Of a stretch of 64,000 nt of DNA, positions 1 through 7,430 are shown in pieces; position 1 is the stretch's first letter; each line of letters begins with the position of its first letter. The notes under the pieces are model-generated. The model was not told the origin of the DNA, ran no database searches, and worked only from the letters and a program-made list of their open reading frames with translations. The DNA comes from Hymenobacter negativus (lineage in GTDB: Bacteria > Bacteroidota > Bacteroidia > Cytophagales > Hymenobacteraceae): contig NZ_JAGETZ010000024.1 in assembly GCF_017571495.1 (NCBI RefSeq), forward strand, positions 1-64,000. Direction: 5' to 3'. Made by a program: the position numbers and the translations under genes.

Positions 1-1
1 G

Positions 2-1363
2 CCTGGCTGGACATCTCACTTGGAAGACGACGGCCAAGAACTCGTCCTGCTGCCGCCTAATAGCCCTGACAGCACTGCGGCCCCCATCCAGCTCACCATC
101 AGCTGGGAGGGCAACCGCCTGCGCGTGGGCACCGGCGCGGTGGTCCAGCCCGACCACTGGGACGAGAAGCACCACCAGGTGAAGGTGCAGAAGGGCACCC
201 CGCACGAAACCGTCAATGCGCGCCTCAACCGCGCTGCCGAAGCCGCCGCTGATGCCCAAGCCGCAGCCACCCGGCAGGGCCGCCAGCTGCCCAAGGCAGA
301 GCTAAAAGCCGCCGTCGAAGCATCGCTACTCCTCACCCCGGTGGCGCCAGAGCCCGCCAAAGCCGAGAAGCAGGCTTCTGGCTTCGAAGCGCTGCAGCGC
401 GAATGGATTACCGAGCAAATCAACCGGCCCCGGGGCGACGCCGGCAAGCCGATGGCCAAAACCACGAAGGCCGGCATGCTGGCCACGCTCCAGCGTTTCC
501 TCGACTACGAACAGGCCCGGAGCATACCGCTCGACATCGAGACGATGGACCCGGCCTGGTACCAGGACTTCCGCACCTACCTGCTCGATGAGCTGGGCCA
601 GGGCGTGAACACCTTCGGTAAACACATCAGCCGCCTTAAAACCTTCCTCACCTGGGCAGAATCCGAGAAGGATTTGCCGGTGCACCGCCATTACCGCAAA
701 TTCAAAGCCCCCAGCAGACGCGGCCGGGTCGATGCGCTCAGCGAACAGGAATTGCAGCAGATTGCCGCGCTCGACTTTCGCGATGCCGCCACCCGGGAGC
801 AGCTGCTGGTGCTGCGCGTGGAGCTGGGCCGCAGCACCGGCAAGCACCAGGACGACGAATCCGCTGACGCGTGGATTGCCCACGTTGAGCTGGCCCGCGA
901 CAAGTTCTTGGAGTGCTGCTACACCGGCCTGCGCATCAGCGATGCCAACCGCGCCGCCTGGCAGCACGTGCGCGGCAACCTGATTGTGCTCGACGACACG
1001 GCCAAAAACGAGAATACGGTCTACATCCCGTTCTACGACGACGACGTGTTCAAGCCCGTGGAGCTGGCCGGCCGCTACGAACACCGCACGCCCTACGACC
1101 TGCTGGTGCCCGAGTGCTACCGCACCAACGAATTCCTGCGCGTGGTGCAGCGCCTGGTGGGCCTCACCCGGCTCAAGCTCACCACCAAGATTGGCCGCAA
1201 AACCTTCGTGACCCTCAAGCTCTACGCCGGCGTGCCGAGTCGTACCATTATGCAGGCCACCGGCCACAAAACCGAGGAGGCCTTCAACCACTACGTGGGC
1301 GTGGACGAGCTCAAGATTGTGGAGGAATTCATGCGCAAAGCCACCCGCCGCCGGGCCGCCTAG
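2..1363 (+). CDS. Tyrosine recombinase (phage-integrase family), 5' end cut by window edge
   Basis: The reading frame is open to the left edge, so the N-terminus is missing. The first in-window start-like codon is a TTG at 20, but the Arm-type DNA-binding domain is already under way there (motif ISWEGNRLRVGTGA). The order is Arm-type domain, SAM-like core-binding domain, then catalytic domain. Visible catalytic residues are Arg in TGLRISD, Lys in TAKNENT, Arg in KIGRKTF, His in ATGHKT and Tyr in NHYVG. The usual HxxR histidine is replaced by Lys, which is seen in some Bacteroidota recombinases. Such proteins catalyse site-specific integration or excision of mobile elements. No attachment site or tRNA gene could be found, so its element is unknown. 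A strong terminator follows. Confidence 0.85.
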   Translation, partial: PGWTSHLEDDGQELVLLPPNSPDSTAAPIQLTISWEGNRLRVGTGAVVQPDHWDEKHHQVKVQKGTPHETVNARLNRAAEAAADAQAAATRQGRQLPKAELKAAVEASLLLTPVAPEPAKAEKQASGFEALQREWITEQINRPRGDAGKPMAKTTKAGMLATLQRFLDYEQARSIPLDIETMDPAWYQDFRTYLLDELGQGVNTFGKHISRLKTFLTWAESEKDLPVHRHYRKFKAPSRRGRVDALSEQELQQIAALDFRDAATREQLLVLRVELGRSTGKHQDDESADAWIAHVELARDKFLECCYTGLRISDANRAAWQHVRGNLIVLDDTAKNENTVYIPFYDDDVFKPVELAGRYEHRTPYDLLVPECYRTNEFLRVVQRLVGLTRLKLTTKIGRKTFVTLKLYAGVPSRTIMQATGHKTEEAFNHYVGVDELKIVEEFMRKATRRRAA

Positions 1364-1511
1364 TGTGGCAGTTTCTGCGGCAGTTTTTTGGCCATACGAC
1401 GCCATGCCGTGTAGTGCCACGCCAGGCAAAACACCCCTTGCACGCCCGCTGGCCGCAAGCAGGCACCTCCCCTCCCCTGGCGTAACACCCATTAATTCCT
1501 TATGCGACCAC

Positions 1512-1548
1512 AAAAAAGACCCTCAGCAGCACGCTGAGGGTCTTTTTT
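1512..1548. terminator. Rho-independent terminator, bidirectional
   Basis: A perfect 10-bp stem (1518-1527 with 1533-1542) and a 5-base loop are flanked by six A on the left and six T on the right. It should end transcription from the recombinase gene on the plus strand, and would also work on the minus strand. Confidence 0.85.
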
Positions 1549-1763
1549 ATTTTCCGTGTCAGTCCATTAAAAAGCTCCGAATAGTGAGTCGGGCCTTTTT
1601 GATAATTCGATAAGTTAGGCGAATAAGCCTCAGTCTATTCTAGTGCGAGGCGGATAAGTCGATAAAATCCGTAGCACAGCCTGATGCTGGCCAGCCGTAG
1701 AATCAGACTTCTACTGTGATGCCTAGCGAGGTACGTAGCTTTTCAATAGACTACTTGTTTTAA
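1549..1763. other. Non-coding stretch, nothing recognised
   Basis: Together with 1364-1511 this leaves about 400 bases without a gene. Apart from the terminator I see no ORF with family resemblance, no tRNA and no clear repeat. It is more AT-rich than the neighbouring coding sequence. Confidence 0.5.
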
Positions 1764-1931
1764 TTAACGGTTGAGGTAGGCTTGCACGTCGACGGCGAGC
1801 GGGCCCACTGCCAGTACCGCGTTGCGTAGGCGGGTTTCGGTGCAGTTCAGGATATGGCACCAGTAGTTCACCTCAAGGGTGGACTGGACGTTGATACGGG
1901 TTGGGTCGGCGGGGGAATAAGTGGGTGGCAT
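1764..1931 (-). CDS. DUF3606 small protein
   Basis: This 55-codon gene starts at ATG (complement of 1929-1931) and ends with TAA (complement of 1764-1766). It reads as a compact DUF3606 protein: a DPTRIN start, then the core pattern EVNYWCHIL, LRNAVLAVG and a C-terminal VQAYLNR. DUF3606 proteins are about 55-75 residues long and of unknown function. The length, the conserved tryptophan and the AVxxVG pattern fit the family. It lies 15 bases from the end of the next minus-strand gene and may share its transcript. Confidence 0.75.
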   Translation of the reverse strand: MPPTYSPADPTRINVQSTLEVNYWCHILNCTETRLRNAVLAVGPLAVDVQAYLNR

Positions 1932-1946
1932 AGCAAAAAGGGCATT

Positions 1947-2471
1947 TCAGTGTAGTGAGCGTCCAGCAATCTGGTCGTAGTGCTGGAGTTCATCGGAGAG
2001 CTGGGCTATCCGTCGGTTGAGTTCGGCTTGCTGCGCAGGGGTACGGTGTGGCAGCATGTCGCCGGGATGAGTGACGTTGGCGTTCTGGAGCCAAGCGTAG
2101 GCATCCGCCAAGTGGTCAAAAGTAGCCACCGTTGGAGCCCGCAGCTGACGCACGGCCTCGCCGGTGAGGTGCTTGAGGAGCAGACTTGGGGCGCATACCC
2201 AGGCCAGGTACTCGATGCCTGCCAGCCCCAGGTGGGGCAGGTAGTCGCGGGCCAGCCACGGCGGAGCACTAGGGCTCATGCCAGTCAGGTCGGTGTTGTT
2301 ATTAAGAATTCTTGGGTAGGTGCGCTCCAAAAAGCACTGCGCAATGGTCAGGCAGCCTGCCTGCACCTGAGCCAGGGAAAGATTGCCGCGCCAGTCAGAG
2401 AATAGCCAGTTATTTTTCGTGTCGAAATAGACCGAAACGATGGGAGTATCCTGTAGTAGCAGTAGGTTCAT
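1947..2471 (-). CDS. STAS/SpoIIAA-like domain protein of unknown role
   Basis: I chose the ATG at 2471 (174 residues, start MNLLLLQDTP) over an upstream in-frame codon, because the extension is low-complexity and hydrophobic. The protein has the look of STAS-type regulators: an N-terminal beta hairpin (VSVYFDTKNNWLFSDWRG), a central Asn-rich turn (ILNNNTDLTG) and helices in between. This type is common in Hymenobacter-like genomes and often acts in anti-sigma or sensory switching, but nothing here fixes a partner. The C-terminus (AELNRRIAQLSDELQHYD) is probably a coiled coil. Family assignment is by pattern only. Confidence 0.55.
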   Translation of the reverse strand: MNLLLLQDTPIVSVYFDTKNNWLFSDWRGNLSLAQVQAGCLTIAQCFLERTYPRILNNNTDLTGMSPSAPPWLARDYLPHLGLAGIEYLAWVCAPSLLLKHLTGEAVRQLRAPTVATFDHLADAYAWLQNANVTHPGDMLPHRTPAQQAELNRRIAQLSDELQHYDQIAGRSLH

Positions 2472-2559
2472 TGCGGCAGGAACAAAGTATAAATGGAATA
2501 AAAAATGTGCGCACAGGCCAAGGGTTGGTATCCTGGCGCCGGCTAACAAGGCGCTGCTG

Positions 2560-2721
2560 TCAGTCTAAATCGAAGGAGAACTTAATAAATAAGTCGAAGC
2601 GCATCTTGCCGACCAGTTCGGGGGCTTCCTGAAGCAGGCGTTCGTAGTCAGCATAATAAGCGCGTAGCAGTTCTTTTTTGTGTTCGTAATTGTCGCTGTT
2701 GGGTAAGGTATTTGTGGGCAT
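2560..2721 (-). CDS. Small hypothetical protein
   Basis: This is a 53-residue ORF starting at the ATG complementary to 2719-2721. It is rich in charged residues (HKKELLRAYYADYERLLQE) and probably helical. No family is recognised. It lies just upstream of the STAS-like gene on the same strand, about 90 bases away. It could be a real small gene or a chance ORF. Confidence 0.35.
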   Translation of the reverse strand: MPTNTLPNSDNYEHKKELLRAYYADYERLLQEAPELVGKMRFDLFIKFSFDLD

Positions 2722-2960
2722 GAGTAAGCCTATAGTGGGAGATAGCTGCGGAAGGTACAATGCTGTCACGAGACAATAAAGGGCAAAGGCAGACAGATAT
2801 TATTTTCAACGCTGAGCGCCATTGCATCACGTCTGAATGCTGGCCCAGCATTCCGCTACCCCCTTTCCTTCTATACCCAACTTACTAGTAGGACCAGAAT
2901 GGTTGCACTGCTTTTTCCCGCATGCTGGCAAGGCAAACTATTTATGCAACGTGACGCCTG

Positions 2961-3482
2961 CTAATAATGGTTTGGCAGTAATTTAATAGTGCTCCTTGCC
3001 TCACTTTGGCCGCTGGCCTGTTGCCACCAGCGAAGCACAGCAAGGTCGGCGGGTCGGCCAACCAAGGCTTTCTGCTGCAAAATGCTTGCTAGGCGGAGCA
3101 GCGGCAACCCCAGATGCCAGTGACAATTGGCTTGGAAAGCTGACCAATCGGTAAAGTCGTTTTCATAGGCACAATCCAGTACGGCGCCGTGCTGTCGCGC
3201 TCGTAGGTAATACTTGCCTGCTAGGTCGCCGGCGGTTAGGGGCAGTGTAATGGGCTGTTCCCAAAGTGTAACGTGCCAGCCCATGGCCTGCAGTAGCTCA
3301 GTCAGCTTAGTAAGCTTCGCCGGGTTGGGCGGCAGCAAAAGGTCACAGTCGGCTACTAAGCGGCGGGGTAACTTGGGGCATTGCAGGCGTAATGCAAAGG
3401 TGCCCAAAACCCCAAACGGCATACCGGACGCTACCAAACAGTGCAGGGTGCGCAGATAGAGCCGGTTCTGAGCAGCCGTCAT
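2961..3482 (-). CDS. Nucleotidyltransferase-like protein
   Basis: This 173-residue protein has an N-terminal signature of minimal or AbiEii-type nucleotidyltransferases: a VLGTFALRL segment in place of the usual GGxA motif, then ADCDLLLPP, which matches the acidic metal-binding DxD pattern. Many such proteins transfer nucleotides to proteins or RNA or serve as antitoxin partners. The lack of a clean GG/GS motif means activity is uncertain. Its start overlaps the stop of the radical SAM gene by 4 bases, so the two are almost certainly co-transcribed and translationally coupled. That coupling suggests one pathway, but the substrate is unknown. Confidence 0.6.
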   Translation of the reverse strand: MTAAQNRLYLRTLHCLVASGMPFGVLGTFALRLQCPKLPRRLVADCDLLLPPNPAKLTKLTELLQAMGWHVTLWEQPITLPLTAGDLAGKYYLRARQHGAVLDCAYENDFTDWSAFQANCHWHLGLPLLRLASILQQKALVGRPADLAVLRWWQQASGQSEARSTIKLLPNHY

Positions 3483-4570
3483 GCCGAAACCAGGGTGGCG
3501 CGGCTGAGTACCTGGCTGTCGGGGTCCCAGTCGCCGGAAAGTGTGCCATCAGAGTGTAGAATCAGCTTTTGTAGCACGCCAGTGGAGTTGGCGGCTTGCA
3601 GGGCAGGGTAGCTGGAGGTTTCAAAAATGACTTCTGTATCCTGCCAGCGGTAGTGCTCATTGTAATAATAATAGCCAAAGGTGCTGCCCGTGTACTGCCA
3701 GCCGGGACGCGGGGACTCCAGCGTAGGCACCACGGCTGCCAGCAGTGGCTCGATGGCTACCCGTTGCGCTTCAATCCAATCAGTAAAAACGTTAGGCAGG
3801 TAGCTACCCTCCAGCCGGCTCAACTCCCGAAATACCACCTGCCGCACGCCCAGCCCGGTGGCCCAGGTTAAATAACGCTCTACATCCGGCAGGGTGGCAA
3901 TGCCCATCTGTGTGAGAATGCAGGAGTTCTTCACGGCCAGGTACTGATGCAGCCAACGCACGGTGTGGCCATACACGGCATTATGACGAATGGGCTGGTT
4001 GCGGTTGAAACGCATAATCTGCTGGTTCACGGCTTCATCGTCGTGGCAACGCGAGAGTTCCAACCGGCTCAGGCCGAAGTCCTGCAAGGCCAAGCCCAGG
4101 TCGGGACTGGCCACAAACCCGCTGCCATTCGTGTACAGTACTTTTTCATCGAATATCAGGCCTTCGTGTTCCAATTGCGTTAGGCACGCCACCAACTCAC
4201 GCAGCCACTGCGGCTCAGCCGTAGCTTCCAGGCCCGATAGGCTCAGGCCCAACGGCCAGCCCCGAAAAGGCCAAATGGTCTCCCGTAGGCGTGTAAAGTA
4301 GGCCGGATAATCGTCAATGAGGCGCTTGGCCGTGAGTTGATGGCCATCGTAGCGCTGCAGCTCTTCGGAGCAGAACGCACAGTGCGCCGTGCAGCGTACT
4401 GCATTGGCAAACGGTGTAAAGGTAAGGCCGGGCCGCAGCCACCACCGCTGCCCAAACGCCTCCACCGATTTCGGTTCCACAGGCTCGTAGCAACGCCACC
4501 CCTGCTGTCGGAACTGCGCCAACTCGGTGGAAGTAGCTGCCACTCGAAACTGATTTCGAAAAGAACTCAT
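3479..4570 (-). CDS. Radical SAM protein
   Basis: The ATG at 4570 (start MSSFRNQF) is preferred, giving 363 residues. The radical SAM cluster-binding motif CxxxCxxC is at residues 60, 64 and 67 (CTAHCAFC) and would hold the [4Fe-4S] cluster that cleaves S-adenosylmethionine. A LSLSGLEAT strand downstream stands in for the usual GGE motif. The C-terminal part is rich in aromatic residues (FGYYYYNEHY) and has no clear SPASM cysteines. It is the first gene of a two-gene unit with a nucleotidyltransferase-like protein. A modified nucleotide, cofactor or small metabolite pathway is possible. No substrate can be named. Confidence 0.75.
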   Translation of the reverse strand: MSSFRNQFRVAATSTELAQFRQQGWRCYEPVEPKSVEAFGQRWWLRPGLTFTPFANAVRCTAHCAFCSEELQRYDGHQLTAKRLIDDYPAYFTRLRETIWPFRGWPLGLSLSGLEATAEPQWLRELVACLTQLEHEGLIFDEKVLYTNGSGFVASPDLGLALQDFGLSRLELSRCHDDEAVNQQIMRFNRNQPIRHNAVYGHTVRWLHQYLAVKNSCILTQMGIATLPDVERYLTWATGLGVRQVVFRELSRLEGSYLPNVFTDWIEAQRVAIEPLLAAVVPTLESPRPGWQYTGSTFGYYYYNEHYRWQDTEVIFETSSYPALQAANSTGVLQKLILHSDGTLSGDWDPDSQVLSRATLVSA

Positions 4571-4708
4571 CAATACACTGGAATAGAGGGAGTATGCCGA
4601 ATGTACGCGGATTTTATCGCCGGTAAGGTGCGCAGTCAGACTAACCACTTTCCAACCAAACCACTACTACACCGAGTAATGTGGTAGCCGATGCAACAGC
4701 CAATTAAA

Positions 4709-4754
4709 GCAAACAAAAAATCCCGCCGATTGCTCGGCGGGATTTTTTGTTTGC
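4709..4754. terminator. Strong bidirectional terminator between radical SAM and T6SS genes
   Basis: A perfect 21-bp inverted repeat (4709-4729 with 4734-4754) has a 4-base loop and runs of A and T at its base. It lies just downstream of the minus-strand TssD gene, so it closes the tssBCD transcript and separates it from the radical SAM gene. Confidence 0.9.
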
Positions 4755-4775
4755 AACTTGAGTACTAGCAAATTA

Positions 4776-5177
4776 CTAAACCCATTTGTTGTCCAGCGAA
4801 GCGCCGTTCACGTCGAGCTTGTTAGCCGAGATTTTCAGGCGCAACACCATCGAAGCTTGGGTTTGGTCGCCACGGGCGTCGAAAGACTCCTCGTAAGCCA
4901 CGCAATATGCTTCTTTGAATGCGATTTCTTTCATCTTCGAATCTTGGTCACCGCGCTTGAACACGATTTTACCCTCGGACCGTTTGTACGGGTCAAGCAT
5001 CCAGCTGATAAGCTTGGTGCTATCAGTCGAAACGATGGTTACATCGACCGTACCACCTTGCACTACGGATGAGGGACGACCTTTATCGTCAGTGGTCTGG
5101 TTGAACTTGTAGCTACAGCTAACTACTTCGCATTCTTCGCTGCCTGCAGCGTCAAAAACAGCACTAAATGAGGCCAT
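4776..5177 (-). CDS. tssD: TssD (Hcp-type tube protein), main copy
   Basis: This 133-residue protein has the typical T6SSiii tube signature: MASFSAVFD start, FNQTTDDKGRPS segment, WMLDPYKRSEG, the motif EAYCVAYEE and a C-terminal LKISANKLDVNG. In this family hexameric rings stack into the inner tube propelled by the contracting sheath. It is third in the minus-strand order tssB-tssC-tssD, and the 122 bases after tssC leave room for a separate promoter for a highly expressed tube protein. Of the four TssD-type proteins here, this one is closest to the sheath genes and is the best candidate for the structural tube. Confidence 0.93.
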   Translation of the reverse strand: MASFSAVFDAAGSEECEVVSCSYKFNQTTDDKGRPSSVVQGGTVDVTIVSTDSTKLISWMLDPYKRSEGKIVFKRGDQDSKMKEIAFKEAYCVAYEESFDARGDQTQASMVLRLKISANKLDVNGASLDNKWV

Positions 5178-5299
5178 GGTAAAAAGGGGTTTGTGGAAAA
5201 AAATGGAAAGAATTACGCAAAATGCGCGGGAGAAGAAAACCTAAACAGCAATATTAATTTTCAGCAACTTACAAAGAATTCTGAAAACATCATGTTGTT

Positions 5300-6670
5300 T
5301 TATTGTTGCGCATACTCTGCACTCCAGTCACGACCGGGGTTATCCGGGTCATCGCCTTTGGTACCATCGAGCGATACAAGGAAGGTTTTGGCCGGGAAAT
5401 AAGGCACCATGTGGATGTCAAGCAAGATACGGTCCTTTTGGTCCGGGTCGCGCTCAAACTTTTTAACGGAGAATTTCTCAATGAGTTTTCCGGGGCCGGC
5501 AATACCATCCAAAAAGCGCACAATCTGGTTCTGAATGTCCATGCGCATGTTATGGTCCCAATTCTCGAAGGCGCGACGGTTGAGAAAATCAATCAGCACC
5601 TTGGTCACATAGTCGAACACACGTACCACAGAATAAGTCTGCAGGCCAATGTTGTCGCCATTGAACAGCGTTTTGGCAGAGAAAGCCATTACGCGGCCGT
5701 ACTCGTTTACCATTGGCACGAGACCAATTTTTTCAAGGTTGGAAATCTCGCTTTTGCGAAGCGGAAACTTCACACCGTCCACCTCATTCAGCGTGCCATG
5801 CTTGCGGCCAGCCGTTACCTGCGAGGCCAACGTGGAGTAGATGCGTCCTGCCAGCGCCGACGACGGTGGCACGAACATATCTTCCTCCTCTCCTATCTCT
5901 TCGAGCTTGCCACGGCCTACCAGCCAGTTGGCCGTCATAATGACGTTTGATTTATAGGCGTCACCGCCAGTCAAGTTAGCTTCCTCGAAGAGTTCGATAA
6001 CGTCCTCAGGCGTATCATAATGCTCGAAATCGGTTACGAGCATTACTTTATTCTTGTGGGCAATCTTGGCCCACTTATCCACTACCTTGTTGGAACCCAA
6101 GTAGCCGGGCACCACCAGCAGAGAGTAGTTGTCGCGCAGGTCGAGGCGGTCATAGTTCTGCTCCAGCTCGTTGGATACAGCATCGATGAACGTGGTGTTG
6201 TCAAGGTCCTGTAGTTGGTCCTTATCCGCATTCATGACGGAAATATTTTTCACCTCGTCCTGGTCCGTGTTGCGGAAGAACAGAGCGACCGAGCGGTAAG
6301 CCTGCTCCAGCTCGTGGGTAGCTTCCACAGCTGTTTTGAGGTTGTTGGTCAGCTGTTGCTGGGCCTCTTCTACGCGCTTTGAGCCTTGCTCTACGGCGTC
6401 GGCCACATTTTCGGTGCTGCTCAGAAGCGAGTGCCACAGTGCCAAGCGCTTTTTAAGCTGCTGGCGGTCGGCTTTCTTGCTGTCTTCGGAGAGAAATATT
6501 TTTTTGCGGGCTTTCTTTTCCGGGTTGAGGTTGGAAGCGCCGTCAATGGTGGTTTCGAGCAAATCGAATCCGCCCACTTTTAGCAGGGCCTGGGTGCTTT
6601 GTTCAAGGGCCGGGCCGGCTGCTTCGCGGGTCCGGTAGCCGGACGCCGCATCTTGCTTTTCAAGTGCCAT
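5300..6670 (-). CDS. tssC: TssC, large sheath subunit
   Basis: At 456 residues the length and sequence fit the T6SSiii TssC family (DUF5458 type). The N-terminal third is helical with a likely coiled coil (EEAQQQLTNNLKTAVEATHE). The core carries LLVVPGYLGSNKVVDKWA and FMxTANWLVG-like strands, and the C-terminus has the handshake region FLDGIAGPGKLIEKF. TssC pairs with TssB to form the contractile cytoplasmic sheath. It begins 48 bases after tssB on the same strand, consistent with one operon. No frameshift or missing segment was seen. Confidence 0.93.
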   Translation of the reverse strand: MALEKQDAASGYRTREAAGPALEQSTQALLKVGGFDLLETTIDGASNLNPEKKARKKIFLSEDSKKADRQQLKKRLALWHSLLSSTENVADAVEQGSKRVEEAQQQLTNNLKTAVEATHELEQAYRSVALFFRNTDQDEVKNISVMNADKDQLQDLDNTTFIDAVSNELEQNYDRLDLRDNYSLLVVPGYLGSNKVVDKWAKIAHKNKVMLVTDFEHYDTPEDVIELFEEANLTGGDAYKSNVIMTANWLVGRGKLEEIGEEEDMFVPPSSALAGRIYSTLASQVTAGRKHGTLNEVDGVKFPLRKSEISNLEKIGLVPMVNEYGRVMAFSAKTLFNGDNIGLQTYSVVRVFDYVTKVLIDFLNRRAFENWDHNMRMDIQNQIVRFLDGIAGPGKLIEKFSVKKFERDPDQKDRILLDIHMVPYFPAKTFLVSLDGTKGDDPDNPGRDWSAEYAQQ

Positions 6671-6718
6671 ATTATTGGAAAGGGCAATAAGTCAGGAAGT
6701 AGAGATGCGAATTGAAAA

Positions 6719-7228
6719 TTACTCCAACTCGTCCATCATGGCCTGAATAGCCGTTAGAAAGGCGGCTTTGGTTTCGGGGTTCTCCAAGGCGGTTTTCAGG
6801 ATTTTGTTTGACTTGAGCTGGCGTAGCAGCTTCTGCAAGTCATCCGTCTCAGAAGAAAGGCTCTGCAGAAAATTGCTTTGATTGATAATGCCTTTTTTGC
6901 CAAAGTCGCCCAGTGAAGCAAAATGCAGCTTTTCGGGCACAGTTGCTCCCTGCGCATTTTCAAACTCCACATCTACTTCAGGCTTGAAGTGGGCAAATAC
7001 TGCTTCAGGAGTTTTGAGGCCCTCTACCACCTGAGGCCGCAATGGAGCATTGGTGGTGAGCTTTTGCACTAACAGCGTGCGATTGAGGGGAATGTCTGAG
7101 ATAGATTCTGAGGCATTGTCGAGCTTACGCTCCTGACCGCCGATTCCGTACGTGTACATAGAAGAAGGGGTAGGTGGGGCAACCGAACGCGCAAAGATGC
7201 GTCGCAGCCAACCAGTAAAGGCATTCAT
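6719..7228 (-). CDS. tssB: TssB, small sheath subunit
   Basis: The conserved T6SSiii TssB body begins at MYTYGIGGQERKLD and continues through NRTLLVQKLT, VVEGLKTPEAVFAHFKP, GDFGKKGI and a helical C-terminus. Three starts are possible: ATG at 7264, 7228 or 7159. I give 7228 (169 residues), but the family normally begins at or near the MYTYG methionine (7159), so the extra N-terminal segment with an Arg-rich helix may not be translated. TssB binds TssC to form the sheath and its disassembly is driven by TssH, which is encoded divergently next door. Confidence 0.88.
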   Translation of the reverse strand: MNAFTGWLRRIFARSVAPPTPSSMYTYGIGGQERKLDNASESISDIPLNRTLLVQKLTTNAPLRPQVVEGLKTPEAVFAHFKPEVDVEFENAQGATVPEKLHFASLGDFGKKGIINQSNFLQSLSSETDDLQKLLRQLKSNKILKTALENPETKAAFLTAIQAMMDELE

Positions 7229-7430
7229 TAAAGCTGGCTTTCCATCTTCGTTACGGACAGGCACAAGCTAGGGTTGACCGGATGAGGTTTTTTTTATCTT
7301 GGAGCCGAATACTCCATTAGTTGGCCCCTAAGCTACGGGAAAAAAGTTTTCAATGAACCCTGCCCCCGTTATTTCACGTAGCCGAAACGTCCAGCTTGCC
7401 TTTCTTTCACCCTTTTGCCACCTCTAGCCC

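Noticed and set aside
326..1513. Long minus-strand ORF opposite the recombinase
   Set aside because: It is the mirror of a clear recombinase gene in high-GC sequence and its His/Gly/Val-rich translation resembles no family.
2648..2851. Minus-strand ORF overlapping the small gene at 2560
   Set aside because: Composition and Cys/Leu-rich translation look random; the frame at 2560-2721 has better amino-acid content.
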